Positions 1 through 6,551 of a DNA stretch of 7,229 nt are shown here, in pieces; position 1 is the first letter of the stretch, and every line of letters starts with the position of its first letter. The notes below the pieces were generated by a model that did no database searches, was not told where the DNA came from, and worked only from the letters and a program-made list of their open reading frames with translations. Position numbers and translations under genes: made by a program. Source of the stretch: Thiomonas sp. (GTDB lineage Bacteria > Pseudomonadota > Gammaproteobacteria > Burkholderiales > Burkholderiaceae_C); contig DAIDHU010000226.1 in NCBI GenBank assembly GCA_027451915.1, forward strand, positions 1-7,229, written 5' to 3'.

Positions 1-733
1 CGGTGGCGGTGATGGTGAGGTCATACACACCGCAGCTGGGTTGCGGCCAGCTCAGCACGAGGTCCTGGCCGCTGACCTGGAAGCTCATGCCCGTGGCGGC
101 TCCCTGGATGGAAATCTGCGCCTGCGTGGCGCCGCTGTCGCTCAGCACGGCGACCACGCCGCTCAGCGCCGTGCCCGCGGTGGTGCTCAGGGATGCGCCG
201 GTGAGCACCGGTCCCGGGGTGGTGGAAACCTGCACCGTGATGGTCGCGCTGGCCGTCAGACCCGTGACCGAATCGGTGACGGTCGCCGTCACGGCGTAGC
301 TTCCCGCCACCGGAGCGGGCCAAGACAGCAGTCCGGTCGAGCTCACGGTCATCCCCGACGGCGCGCCCGACAGCGCGTACTGCAGCGCATCCTGGTTCGG
401 CGCCGTGGTCTGCAGTCCGTAGGACAGCGTCTGGCCGGGAGCCGCGCTGAGGGTGACGGCCTGCACGGTCGGCGCGCTGGCGGCCGGCAGGATGGTCAGG
501 GACAGGGTGGTGCCATTCACCAGGCCCGTGGTGGTGTCGGCGGCGATGGCCACGGGCGCGTAGGAGCCGGCCACCGGCTGGTACCAGGTGAGGGTCCCGC
601 TGGAGGCGTTGATGTCCATGCCCACGGGAGCGTTGATGAGGGCCCAGCTCACCGAGCCCGTGCTGGTGGCGCCCAGCGAGAACTGCAGGGTCCTGGTACT
701 GGAGCTGGTGATGCTCGGCGAGCTGAGCTGCGG
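1..733 (-). repeat. Three Ig-like modules of gene C (third truncated by window)
   Basis: Modules occupy 488-733, 224-475 and 1-217 (incomplete), in the same order as in gene A. The visible 71 residues of the third module match gene A's third at about 68% identity counted by eye, somewhat above the catalytic domain. The lone Cys of the third module is kept (Cys730). The match is also visible in DNA: bases 1-140 align with about 3970-4109. Confidence 0.75.
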
Positions 734-2221
734 AGGCGACACGCCGGTGCCGGCGGTCAGCAGGCCCAGCAGCCCGGCCACCTTGGGCGTGCCCAGGCCC
801 GTGGCCTGGTCGTAGCCGGTGGCGGCCGCGCAGCTCGAGCAACTGCCGTTGCTGCCGGCGATGATGTCGTTGAAAGCTTGCGCGTATTGCGAGGCATTGC
901 CCAGCATCGGGTACAGCCATGGCGGCACGCTGCCCAGGGGGCTTTCGCCGTTGTATGCGCGCAGCGCGTCGGCCACCGCGATCACCCCGGCCCATTCGGC
1001 TGTGGGCAGCGCCGTGCCCCCGCCGGCGTAGAAGTTCGCGGTGCTGGGCGCGGACGGGGAGATCGTCTGGTAGTACTGCCCCGTGTTGGAGTCCGCGTCC
1101 ATCGACACGTCGGCCACCGAGCGATAGCTCCCCAGCCCGGAGATCACGCTCTGGTAGGAGGGCAGCGCGGTGTACTGGCTGGTCCCCGAGCCCGTGTCGG
1201 TCCAGGCGATCTCGTCACGCGGGGCCGAGGCGTAGGAGATCAGCGAGGTGCCGCCGACCGCCAGCACCTGCGGCACCACCGCCGGCCACACGGGCTGGGT
1301 GCCGCCACCGGCGCCGGCCGTGCCGCTGACATAGCTCATGTCCGGGGTGCTGAACATGCTGTCGGACTGGCCCGCGACCTCGGTCCAGCCCCAGTCCATC
1401 GACACCACGCCGGCCCCCAGGGTGTCGACCAGGCTGACCGCGGCGATCAGCGTGGACGGGCTCCCCGGGGTCTCCACGACGATCAGGCGCGCCAGCGGCG
1501 CGGTGGCATGGGCCCACTCGGCCTGCATCGCGGTCTGCCCCGCCCAGTAGCTGTTGTAGCTCGGGACGGTGGAACTCATCGCGCCCGCCGAGTCCGTGTA
1601 CACCACGGACAGGGTGCAGCCCGCGCTGGCCGAGGCTGCCGCCAGGGGCAACGCCGCGCTGGTGGCGATCGACACGGTGGTGCACGAAGGCAGACCGAAG
1701 GAGCCGGAGAAGGCCGCCAGCTCGGCGGCCAGCTCGGGATCGTCGTAGGGTGTGACGATGTAGACGGTCTGTCCCGCGCCCATTTGCGCCTGCTGCGCCG
1801 CGCTGAGCGCGTTCCACGAGATCGGCAGCGGCTGCTCGGCGTAGGCGTTGCGGATCTGCTGCGGCGTGAAGGTCTGGATCGAGCTGGTCGGGCTCGTGGT
1901 GGTGGCGGGCAGCGAGACCGAGGCGAAGGCGCGCGCCAGGGCGAAGTCCGCCGGCAGCGCGCGCAGCATGCGCAGCGCGGTGGTCGCGGGCAGGGACATC
2001 GACAGGCTGATCACCGCGCTGCTGGCCGCGCTGGCCTGGCACTGCGCGCTGGTCGAACTGCTGGTCGAGCTGCTGCCCCCACCGCATGCGGCCAGCGCCG
2101 CGATGCCCGCGGCGGCCGTCAGGCCGGCCGCGGCCCTGCGGGCCAGCGCAGGCCGTCGCTGCGAGCGCGCGGGGGCTTCGGTGCGTCGGACGAGGCGGAC
2201 AAAGCGGACGAAGCGCTGCAT
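1..2221 (-). CDS. Catalytically dead sedolisin (S53) paralogue, lipoprotein with Ig-like modules; 3' end outside window (gene C)
   Basis: The frame is open from ATG 2221 to the left edge, giving 740 residues. By alignment with gene A about 20 residues are missing. AGGAG at 2230-2234 lies 8 bases before the start. A basic signal peptide ends in lipobox LAA-Cys46 followed by GGGSSS. The S53-like domain spans about 118-489 and aligns with gene A throughout (roughly 57% identity by eye over the first 134 residues). The catalytic positions are all replaced: Gln229 for Glu, Gln233 for Asp (QTAMQ in place of ExxxD), Gly303 for the oxyanion Asp, and Ala404 for Ser (GTA in place of GTS). The structural AVGGT and the calcium-loop motif from Asp452-Ile453 to Gly469-Tyr470-Asp471 remain. 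Three Ig-like modules follow at 497-578, 583-666 and 669 onward. An intact frame, RBS and export signal argue for a functional pseudoprotease, perhaps binding substrate or regulating genes A and B; that role is inference. Confidence 0.92.
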   Translation of the reverse strand, partial: MQRFVRFVRLVRRTEAPARSQRRPALARRAAAGLTAAAGIAALAACGGGSSSTSSSTSAQCQASAASSAVISLSMSLPATTALRMLRALPADFALARAFASVSLPATTTSPTSSIQTFTPQQIRNAYAEQPLPISWNALSAAQQAQMGAGQTVYIVTPYDDPELAAELAAFSGSFGLPSCTTVSIATSAALPLAAASASAGCTLSVVYTDSAGAMSSTVPSYNSYWAGQTAMQAEWAHATAPLARLIVVETPGSPSTLIAAVSLVDTLGAGVVSMDWGWTEVAGQSDSMFSTPDMSYVSGTAGAGGGTQPVWPAVVPQVLAVGGTSLISYASAPRDEIAWTDTGSGTSQYTALPSYQSVISGLGSYRSVADVSMDADSNTGQYYQTISPSAPSTANFYAGGGTALPTAEWAGVIAVADALRAYNGESPLGSVPPWLYPMLGNASQYAQAFNDIIAGSNGSCSSCAAATGYDQATGLGTPKVAGLLGLLTAGTGVSPPQLSSPSITSSSTRTLQFSLGATSTGSVSWALINAPVGMDINASSGTLTWYQPVAGSYAPVAIAADTTTGLVNGTTLSLTILPAASAPTVQAVTLSAAPGQTLSYGLQTTAPNQDALQYALSGAPSGMTVSSTGLLSWPAPVAGSYAVTATVTDSVTGLTASATITVQVSTTPGPVLTGASLSTTAGTALSGVVAVLSDSGATQAQISIQGAATGMSFQVSGQDLVLSWPQPSCGVYDLTITAT

Positions 2222-2229
2222 GGTGGGAA

Positions 2230-2234
2230 CTCCT
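2230..2234 (-). promoter_or_regulatory. Ribosome binding site of gene C (AGGAG)
   Basis: The minus strand reads AGGAG 8 bases before ATG 2221, good spacing. This decides between 2221 and an in-frame ATG at 2239, which would add six residues and has only a poorly placed GAGAG upstream. It shows that gene C is equipped for efficient translation despite lacking catalytic residues. Confidence 0.7.
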
Positions 2235-2256
2235 GGCATGGGCTGTGCACGCTCTC

Positions 2257-3888
2257 TCAGTTCATGGATCTCGCGGCGTCGGAGCTGGCGATACGCACCC
2301 TCAGCATGGCGCTGGCGCTCAGCCGCGTGCGCGGGTCGGTCGCGGTGGCGGTGACCAGGTAGCTGCCCTGCGTCGGCCAGGGCCAGCGCACCACGCCGGT
2401 TGCGGCGCCTATGCGCATGCCCCGCGGCGCGCCGGTCAGGCTCCAGCGCACCGGCTCCACCGCGCTCAGGGGCACGTCGAAATCCAGGCGGCGCGAGGCC
2501 CTTCCCCGCACCCGCAGCGAGCCCACGATGGGCGTGACCGGCGCGGGGCAACTGCGCAGGTAGGCCAGCAGCGCCCCGACGTTCGGGGAGCCCAGGCCGC
2601 TGGGTGTGTCGAATCCCGCGCCGGCGCCGCAGGATGGGCAGCCCCCGTTGCTGCCGGAGCGGATATCCTGGAACACCCGCGCGTACAGTCCGGGCCGCGA
2701 CAGCAGCGCGTACAGCAAGGGTTGCACTTCGCCCAGCGCCGCGTGTCCGGACAGCGCGCGTTCGGCGTTCGCGACGGCCAGGATGCCGGCCCACTCCGGC
2801 GTGGCCACGCTGGTGCCGACGACGGCGCTCCAGGCCGGTGGGCAGGGCCCCGCCGGCGCCGGCGCGGCCGTGGCGGGAGCCGAAATGGCCGCGCGCGGCG
2901 CCGCGGGGCACAGGTCCCGGCCCGACGGCGACGAAGCCGCCCGCGGGATGCGCACCAGCACCTGCGCGGCGCCCGCGTTCATGACCACGTCGGGCACCGA
3001 GCGCATGCCCCGGCCGACGCCGGACTGGTAGGTGGGCGCGGCGACGTAGCGGCTGATGCCCCCGCCGGCGCTCGCCCACACGGTCTCCTCGCGCGAGTCG
3101 GCCGTGTAGGAGCGCAGCACGCTGCCCCCGACGGCCAGCACCCGGGGCAGGACCGAGGGCCAGTTCACCTGCCGACCCGCGTCACCGGTGCCCGCCAGGT
3201 AGCTCATGTCGGCGTTGTCGAACAGCCGCGCGTGCATGGCGACGCCTTCCGGGGCGATCATGCTCATGGACACCACGCCCGGGCCCAGGGTGTTGATCAG
3301 CCCGAGCGCCGCGGCCCAGTCCGCCGGCGCGCTGTCCACCTCGATGAGCCGGGCCAGCGGAGCGCTGGCATGCGCCCACTCCAGATCGGCCGCGGCCTCG
3401 CGCGCCCAGTTCGGGTCGTAGGCCGGAGCCCGCGAACTCAGGGTGCCGGAGGCCGTCGCGTGGAGTACCGAGATGGTGCATCCGGAGCCCGCCGGCGCGG
3501 CGGCCAGGGGAACGATGGCGTCGGTCGGAATGCGCAGCACCGAGCAGGTGGGCAGGCCGAAGCTGCGGCTGAATTCGTTCACGTCCTCGGCCAGCCCGGG
3601 CGTGCCGTACAGGGCGAGGACGTAGACGGTCTGTCCGGCGCCGAAACTGGCGGCCCGGGCGGCGTCCAGCCGGTTCCAGTGCGCGGGCAGCGGCGGCTCG
3701 CGGTAGGCCTGGCGCAGCTGCAAGGGGGTGTAGGCGCCATCGAGCGCCGGACCGGTGCCGCCGCGCGCGCCGCGGCAGGCGCCTGCCGCGAGCCATGCCG
3801 CCACGAGCAGGCGCGCCGTGCCCCGGGCGAGCTGCCGCGCGCGCCGTCGCCTGGCGCGCGCATCGGGGCTTCGGACGGCTTCGGGCAT
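2257..3888 (-). CDS. Secreted sedolisin-type (S53) peptidase with one Ig-like module (gene B)
   Basis: A 543-residue protein, second gene of the operon, beginning 31 bases after gene A ends. ATG 3888 is the only reasonable start (in-frame stop at 3925-3927), but no clear Shine-Dalgarno precedes it, suggesting translation coupled to gene A. The N-terminus is strongly arginine-rich (12-17), then hydrophobic (about 26-37). AAGA-Cys38 is a poor lipobox because Ala, not Leu, is at -3; an ordinary Sec signal peptide is as likely. The catalytic domain runs about 52-446, with Glu164 and Asp168 (EAAAD), oxyanion Asp236 (TGD), Ser360 (GTS) and the calcium-loop motif from Asp408-Ile409 to Gly425-Phe426-Asp427. 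One Ig-like module follows at 452-533. There is essentially no propeptide. Compared with its neighbours it lacks two Ig modules and the Ser/Thr linker after the signal, so it may be released rather than anchored. All catalytic residues are present; substrate unknown. Confidence 0.92.
   Translation of the reverse strand: MPEAVRSPDARARRRRARQLARGTARLLVAAWLAAGACRGARGGTGPALDGAYTPLQLRQAYREPPLPAHWNRLDAARAASFGAGQTVYVLALYGTPGLAEDVNEFSRSFGLPTCSVLRIPTDAIVPLAAAPAGSGCTISVLHATASGTLSSRAPAYDPNWAREAAADLEWAHASAPLARLIEVDSAPADWAAALGLINTLGPGVVSMSMIAPEGVAMHARLFDNADMSYLAGTGDAGRQVNWPSVLPRVLAVGGSVLRSYTADSREETVWASAGGGISRYVAAPTYQSGVGRGMRSVPDVVMNAGAAQVLVRIPRAASSPSGRDLCPAAPRAAISAPATAAPAPAGPCPPAWSAVVGTSVATPEWAGILAVANAERALSGHAALGEVQPLLYALLSRPGLYARVFQDIRSGSNGGCPSCGAGAGFDTPSGLGSPNVGALLAYLRSCPAPVTPIVGSLRVRGRASRRLDFDVPLSAVEPVRWSLTGAPRGMRIGAATGVVRWPWPTQGSYLVTATATDPRTRLSASAMLRVRIASSDAARSMN
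2290..2535 (-). repeat. Single Ig-like module of gene B
   Basis: Residues 452-533 match the first Ig module of gene A, with the same VEPVRWSLTGAPRGM and TATATDP landmarks. The second and third modules of A and C have no counterpart here, so B ends right after one module. Confidence 0.75.
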
Positions 3889-3919
3889 GTCGAGGGCGCG
3901 CGAGGGCCGGGTTGCGGGC

Positions 3920-6202
3920 TCAGCTCACGCTGAGCACGACCTGGGTCTGCGAGCTCAGTCCGGCCGAGTCGGTGGCGGTGAGGGTCAGGGTGTAGCTGCC
4001 GCACTGGGGGCTGGGCCAGCTCAGCAGCACGCTCTGGCCGCTGACCCGAAAGCTCATGCCCGTGGCCGCTCCGGTGATGGCGATCTGCGCCTGGGTGGCG
4101 CTGGCGTCGGCGAGCGTGGCCAGCACGGCCGACAGCGCGGTGCCAGCGGTGGCGCTGGTGGGGGTGCCGGTGAACAGCGGGCCGGTGGTGGTGGCGGCGA
4201 CGCTCAGGTGCACGATGGCGCTGGCGGACTGGCTGGTGGTGGAGTCGGTGGCGGTGACGGTGGGGGCGTAGCTGCCAGCCACCGGCGAGGCCCAGGACAG
4301 CACGCCGGCCGCGTCGACGCTCATGCCCGCGGGGGCGCTGGCGATGTTGAAGCTCAGCGGGTCGAGCTGCGGGTTGCCGACCTGCAGGGCGTAGCTGAAG
4401 GGCTGGCCGGGTTGGGCGCTGAGGGTGACGCCGGCGATGCTGGGGGGGCCGGAGCCGATGACGCGCACGGTGATGGTGGCGCTGCCGCTGAGCTGGGTGA
4501 GCGGATCGGTGGCGGTGGCGGTGAAGGAGTAGGTGCCTGCCGTGGGCTGGGGCCAGCTGACCTCGCCCGTGGTCCTGCCGATGCTCATGCCCGAGGGCCC
4601 ACCGCTCAGGCTCCACTGCACCGGCTGCACGGCGGTGAAGGGCACGCCGAAACTCAAGGCCTGGGAGCTCGATCCGCTGACCGACAGCGAGGTGACGATG
4701 GGGGGAACCTGCACGGGGCTGGTGCTCAGGTAGCTCAGCAGCGGGGTGATGTTCGGGGTGCCCAGGCCGGTGAGGGTGTCGTAGCCGATGGTGGCACTGC
4801 ACAGCGAGCAGGTGCCGTTGCTGCCGGTGGTGATGTCGCTGAGCACCTGGGCGTACAGCGCGGGTTGCTTCAGCAGCCCGTACAGCGTGGGCTGGACCTC
4901 GCCGAGCACGCCCAGGCCGAGTTGCGCGCGCTCGGCATCCGCGGCGGCCAGGATGCCGGCCCACATGGGCGTGGAAATGCTGGTGCCCTCGATGCCCGCC
5001 CACACGGGCTGGCACCAGCCGCTGGGCGCCGAAGGCGCCGTGGCCGGCGCGGCCGTCGGGTTGGTGGGCGCCGCGGGGCAGACTCCGGAGGACGCGACCA
5101 CCGGAAACTTGACGATGTACTGGGCCGAGCCCCCCGTGATGGAGACATCGGGCTCCGCACGCATAGGCAGGCCGAGCCCCAGCTGGTAGGGCGGCACGGT
5201 GATGTACAGGCTGAGCCCCCCGCCGGTGGTCGACCAGGCGGACTCGTCGCGCGAGGTCGCGGTGTAGGAGGGCACGACCGTGCCTCCGACCGCGAGCACC
5301 TGGGGCATGACCGCCGGCCACGAGATATGGGGACCGTTGTCCCCCGAGGCGGCCAGGTAGGACATCTGGGCGTCCTGGAACACGCCGTCGGGCATGTCCA
5401 CGGATTCGTCCTGTCCCCAGCTCATGCTGACGATGCCCGGTCCCAGGATGTCGACCAGGCTCAGCGCCGCCGCGGTGTTGCTTCCCGGGAGTTCGACGAG
5501 GATGATGCGAGCCAGGGGGGCGAGGGCGTGGGCCCATTCGAGATCCGTGGCCGTCTCGCCCGCCCAGCCGGCGTCATAGCCCGGCGCCGTCGCGCTCAGG
5601 GTACCGGTGGAGCTCGCGTAGACCGTCGAGAAGGTGCAGCCCTCGCTGGCGGACGCTGCCGCCAGCGGCAGGGTCGCGGTGGTCGGGATCGAGGCCAGGG
5701 TGCAGGTGGGCAGGCCGAAGGTCTGGCTGAAATAGTTGAGCTCTTCCGCGGCCGTCGGATTGTCGAAGTAGTCCACGATATAGATGGTCTGCCCGGCGCC
5801 CAGGGTCGCCGCCTGCGCGGAGCCGACCTGGCTCCATTGCGCCGCCAGTGGGGGAGCCTGGTAGGCCTGCCGGATTTCCAGCGGCGTGTAGATGCCGGTG
5901 GCGGGGGAGGACGCGGCGGTGGCCGCCGGCACGATGTGGAGCAGGGTGGCCGAGCTCAGCGACATGCTCAGGTTCACCGTGGTGCCGCTCAGCGTGGCGC
6001 CGGACTGGCACGCCGCCGTGGTGCTCGTGCTGCTCGATCCGCCGCCGCAGGCGCTCAAGGCCGCCAGGGCGCACAGCCCCGCGACCAGGCTCGTGGCATG
6101 GCGCAGGCCGGCGCGGCGGACGTGGCGAGTCGGCGCATGGGCGAGCGCGGCATCTGTCGAACGCCCTCCGGGCGCCGGCGATCCCTGGATGTCGGATCTC
6201 AC
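3920..6202 (-). CDS. Sedolisin-type (S53) serine-carboxyl peptidase lipoprotein with three Ig-like modules (gene A)
   Basis: A 760-residue envelope endopeptidase, first gene of a leftward operon. The start is GTG at 6202: an in-frame stop lies at 6230-6232, and an AAGGGGGA element sits 8 bases upstream. The signal peptide has an unusually long basic n-region, then a hydrophobic stretch (about 37-50) and lipobox LSA-Cys52 followed by GGGSSS, so it is a predicted lipoprotein. The S53 catalytic domain spans about 105-495, starting at YTPLEIRQAY. It has Glu216 and Asp220 (ETATD), oxyanion Asp288 (SGD), Ser408 (GTS) and the calcium-loop motif from Asp456-Ile457 to Gly473-Tyr474-Asp475 before TGLGTP. 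Three Ig-like (He_PIG/CADG-like) modules follow at about 501-582, 586-668 and 674-760. Only about 50 residues separate the lipid Cys from the catalytic domain, so the usual 140-190-residue propeptide is missing. Sedolisins typically work at acid pH; the substrate is unknown. Family assignment is confident from the motifs; activity is inferred. Confidence 0.93.
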   Translation of the reverse strand: MRSDIQGSPAPGGRSTDAALAHAPTRHVRRAGLRHATSLVAGLCALAALSACGGGSSSTSTTAACQSGATLSGTTVNLSMSLSSATLLHIVPAATAASSPATGIYTPLEIRQAYQAPPLAAQWSQVGSAQAATLGAGQTIYIVDYFDNPTAAEELNYFSQTFGLPTCTLASIPTTATLPLAAASASEGCTFSTVYASSTGTLSATAPGYDAGWAGETATDLEWAHALAPLARIILVELPGSNTAAALSLVDILGPGIVSMSWGQDESVDMPDGVFQDAQMSYLAASGDNGPHISWPAVMPQVLAVGGTVVPSYTATSRDESAWSTTGGGLSLYITVPPYQLGLGLPMRAEPDVSITGGSAQYIVKFPVVASSGVCPAAPTNPTAAPATAPSAPSGWCQPVWAGIEGTSISTPMWAGILAAADAERAQLGLGVLGEVQPTLYGLLKQPALYAQVLSDITTGSNGTCSLCSATIGYDTLTGLGTPNITPLLSYLSTSPVQVPPIVTSLSVSGSSSQALSFGVPFTAVQPVQWSLSGGPSGMSIGRTTGEVSWPQPTAGTYSFTATATDPLTQLSGSATITVRVIGSGPPSIAGVTLSAQPGQPFSYALQVGNPQLDPLSFNIASAPAGMSVDAAGVLSWASPVAGSYAPTVTATDSTTSQSASAIVHLSVAATTTGPLFTGTPTSATAGTALSAVLATLADASATQAQIAITGAATGMSFRVSGQSVLLSWPSPQCGSYTLTLTATDSAGLSSQTQVVLSVS
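3923..4702 (-). repeat. Three Ig-like modules of gene A
   Basis: Three tandem modules of about 80-87 residues occupy 4457-4702, 4199-4447 and 3923-4183. The pattern in each is a Gly-Met-Ser strand, a variable segment ending in SW-x-x-P, a Gly-x-Tyr turn, then a T-x-T-A-T-D strand and a final Ser/Val-rich strand. This is the He_PIG/cadherin-like pattern common in bacterial surface proteins, usually a spacer or a binding module. The third module carries a lone Cys734. Confidence 0.75.
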
Positions 6203-6210
6203 GCTCAGGT

Positions 6211-6218
6211 TCCCCCTT
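6211..6218 (-). promoter_or_regulatory. Shine-Dalgarno-like site of gene A
   Basis: The minus strand reads AAGGGGGA, 8 bases before the GTG at 6202. It is purine-rich though not a perfect AGGAGG. It supports the GTG start in a frame that offers no ATG before the signal-peptide hydrophobic core. Confidence 0.5.
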
Positions 6219-6356
6219 GGCCGTCGTGTTCACCGCCGCGTCGGGCCGGGTGGAACACCCCCCGCGCAGGGCCTGGATGAGCCGATGGTAGGGTGGGGAA
6301 AACCGGGAATTTTGGTGAAATTTGTCGAATAACGCCGGAGATGGCGCCAGATTTCT

Positions 6357-6387
6357 GGAAAAATACGCCGACCTTGGAAAAATTTCC
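6357..6387. repeat. Direct repeat GGAAAAAT (two copies), second copy part of a palindrome
   Basis: GGAAAAAT occurs at 6357-6364 and 6376-6383, 19 bases apart (close to two helical turns). The second copy overlaps the imperfect palindrome GGAAA-AA-TTTCC at 6376-6387. The position in the AT-rich part of a divergent promoter region suits an operator or an upstream promoter element. Two short A-rich copies could also be chance. Confidence 0.3.
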
Positions 6388-6421
6388 TCCGAGCGTTCCG
6401 CCCGGGACTGCGCGTCGCGCA

Positions 6422-6471
6422 CGGCTGCGCGAGCCGCGCCCGCGCTCGCGCGCCCCGCTTGCGCGCAGCCG
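6422..6471. repeat. Nested GC-rich inverted repeats
   Basis: Perfect 10-base arms CGGCTGCGCG (6422-6431) and CGCGCAGCCG (6462-6471) enclose another pair, GCGCGAGC (6427-6434) and GCTCGCGC (6444-6451). The two pairs overlap at 6427-6431, so only one hairpin can form at a time. There is no T-run, so it is not a typical terminator. In DNA this GC-rich some pairing is expected by chance. Confidence 0.35.
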
Positions 6472-6545
6472 CCGGCGCACGCGCAGGTCGCGCTCTGCCG
6501 GGGGCTTGCCCGGCCGTCGCGCTGCTGCGCTGCCGCAGTTGTCCC

Positions 6546-6551
6546 TAGAAT
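6546..6551 (+). promoter_or_regulatory. Candidate -10 element for argB (TAGAAT)
   Basis: TAGAAT matches the sigma-70 -10 consensus at five of six positions and lies 67 bases before the argB ATG, giving a leader of about 60 bases. No good -35 is present at 16-18 bases upstream, so the call rests on one element. Confidence 0.35.

Larger units (their letters stand above)
1..6202 (-). other. Predicted three-gene operon of sedolisin paralogues (A-B-C)
   Basis: Three co-directional paralogous genes are separated by only 31 bases (3889-3919) and 35 bases (2222-2256), with no terminator-like hairpin plus T-run in either gap. This supports a single transcript starting in the region right of 6202. The operon end and any terminator lie left of the window. 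Whether further genes follow gene C cannot be seen. Confidence 0.8.

Noticed and set aside
1..2221. Gene C as a decaying pseudogene
   Set aside because: No stop or frameshift in 740 codons, strong RBS, intact lipobox, calcium-loop motif and Ig modules. Only the catalytic residues and one loop differ, which is not random decay.
2219..2239. Upstream in-frame ATG (2239) as the gene C start
   Set aside because: AGGAG at 2230-2234 lies inside that extension and is ideally spaced for ATG 2221, so 2221 is preferred.
41..2362. Plus-strand open frame of 773 codons opposite gene C
   Set aside because: It is Arg/Gly/Ala-rich with no recognisable domain, while the opposite strand encodes a clear S53-like protein. 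Long antisense frames are expected in DNA this GC-rich.
2086..3933. Plus-strand open frame of 615 codons opposite gene B
   Set aside because: Same low-complexity Arg/Gly/Ala composition with no motif; a shadow of gene B.
3900..4720. GC-rich short repeats in the Ig coding region as a mobile or CRISPR-like array
   Set aside because: Repeats have domain-length periodicity, are diverged at DNA level and keep the reading frame; they are explained by tandem Ig-like protein modules.
3755..6280. Plus-strand open frame of 841 codons opposite gene A
   Set aside because: Low-complexity Gly/Arg/Ala composition and no RBS. The minus-strand frame has catalytic motifs, a lipobox and Ig modules.
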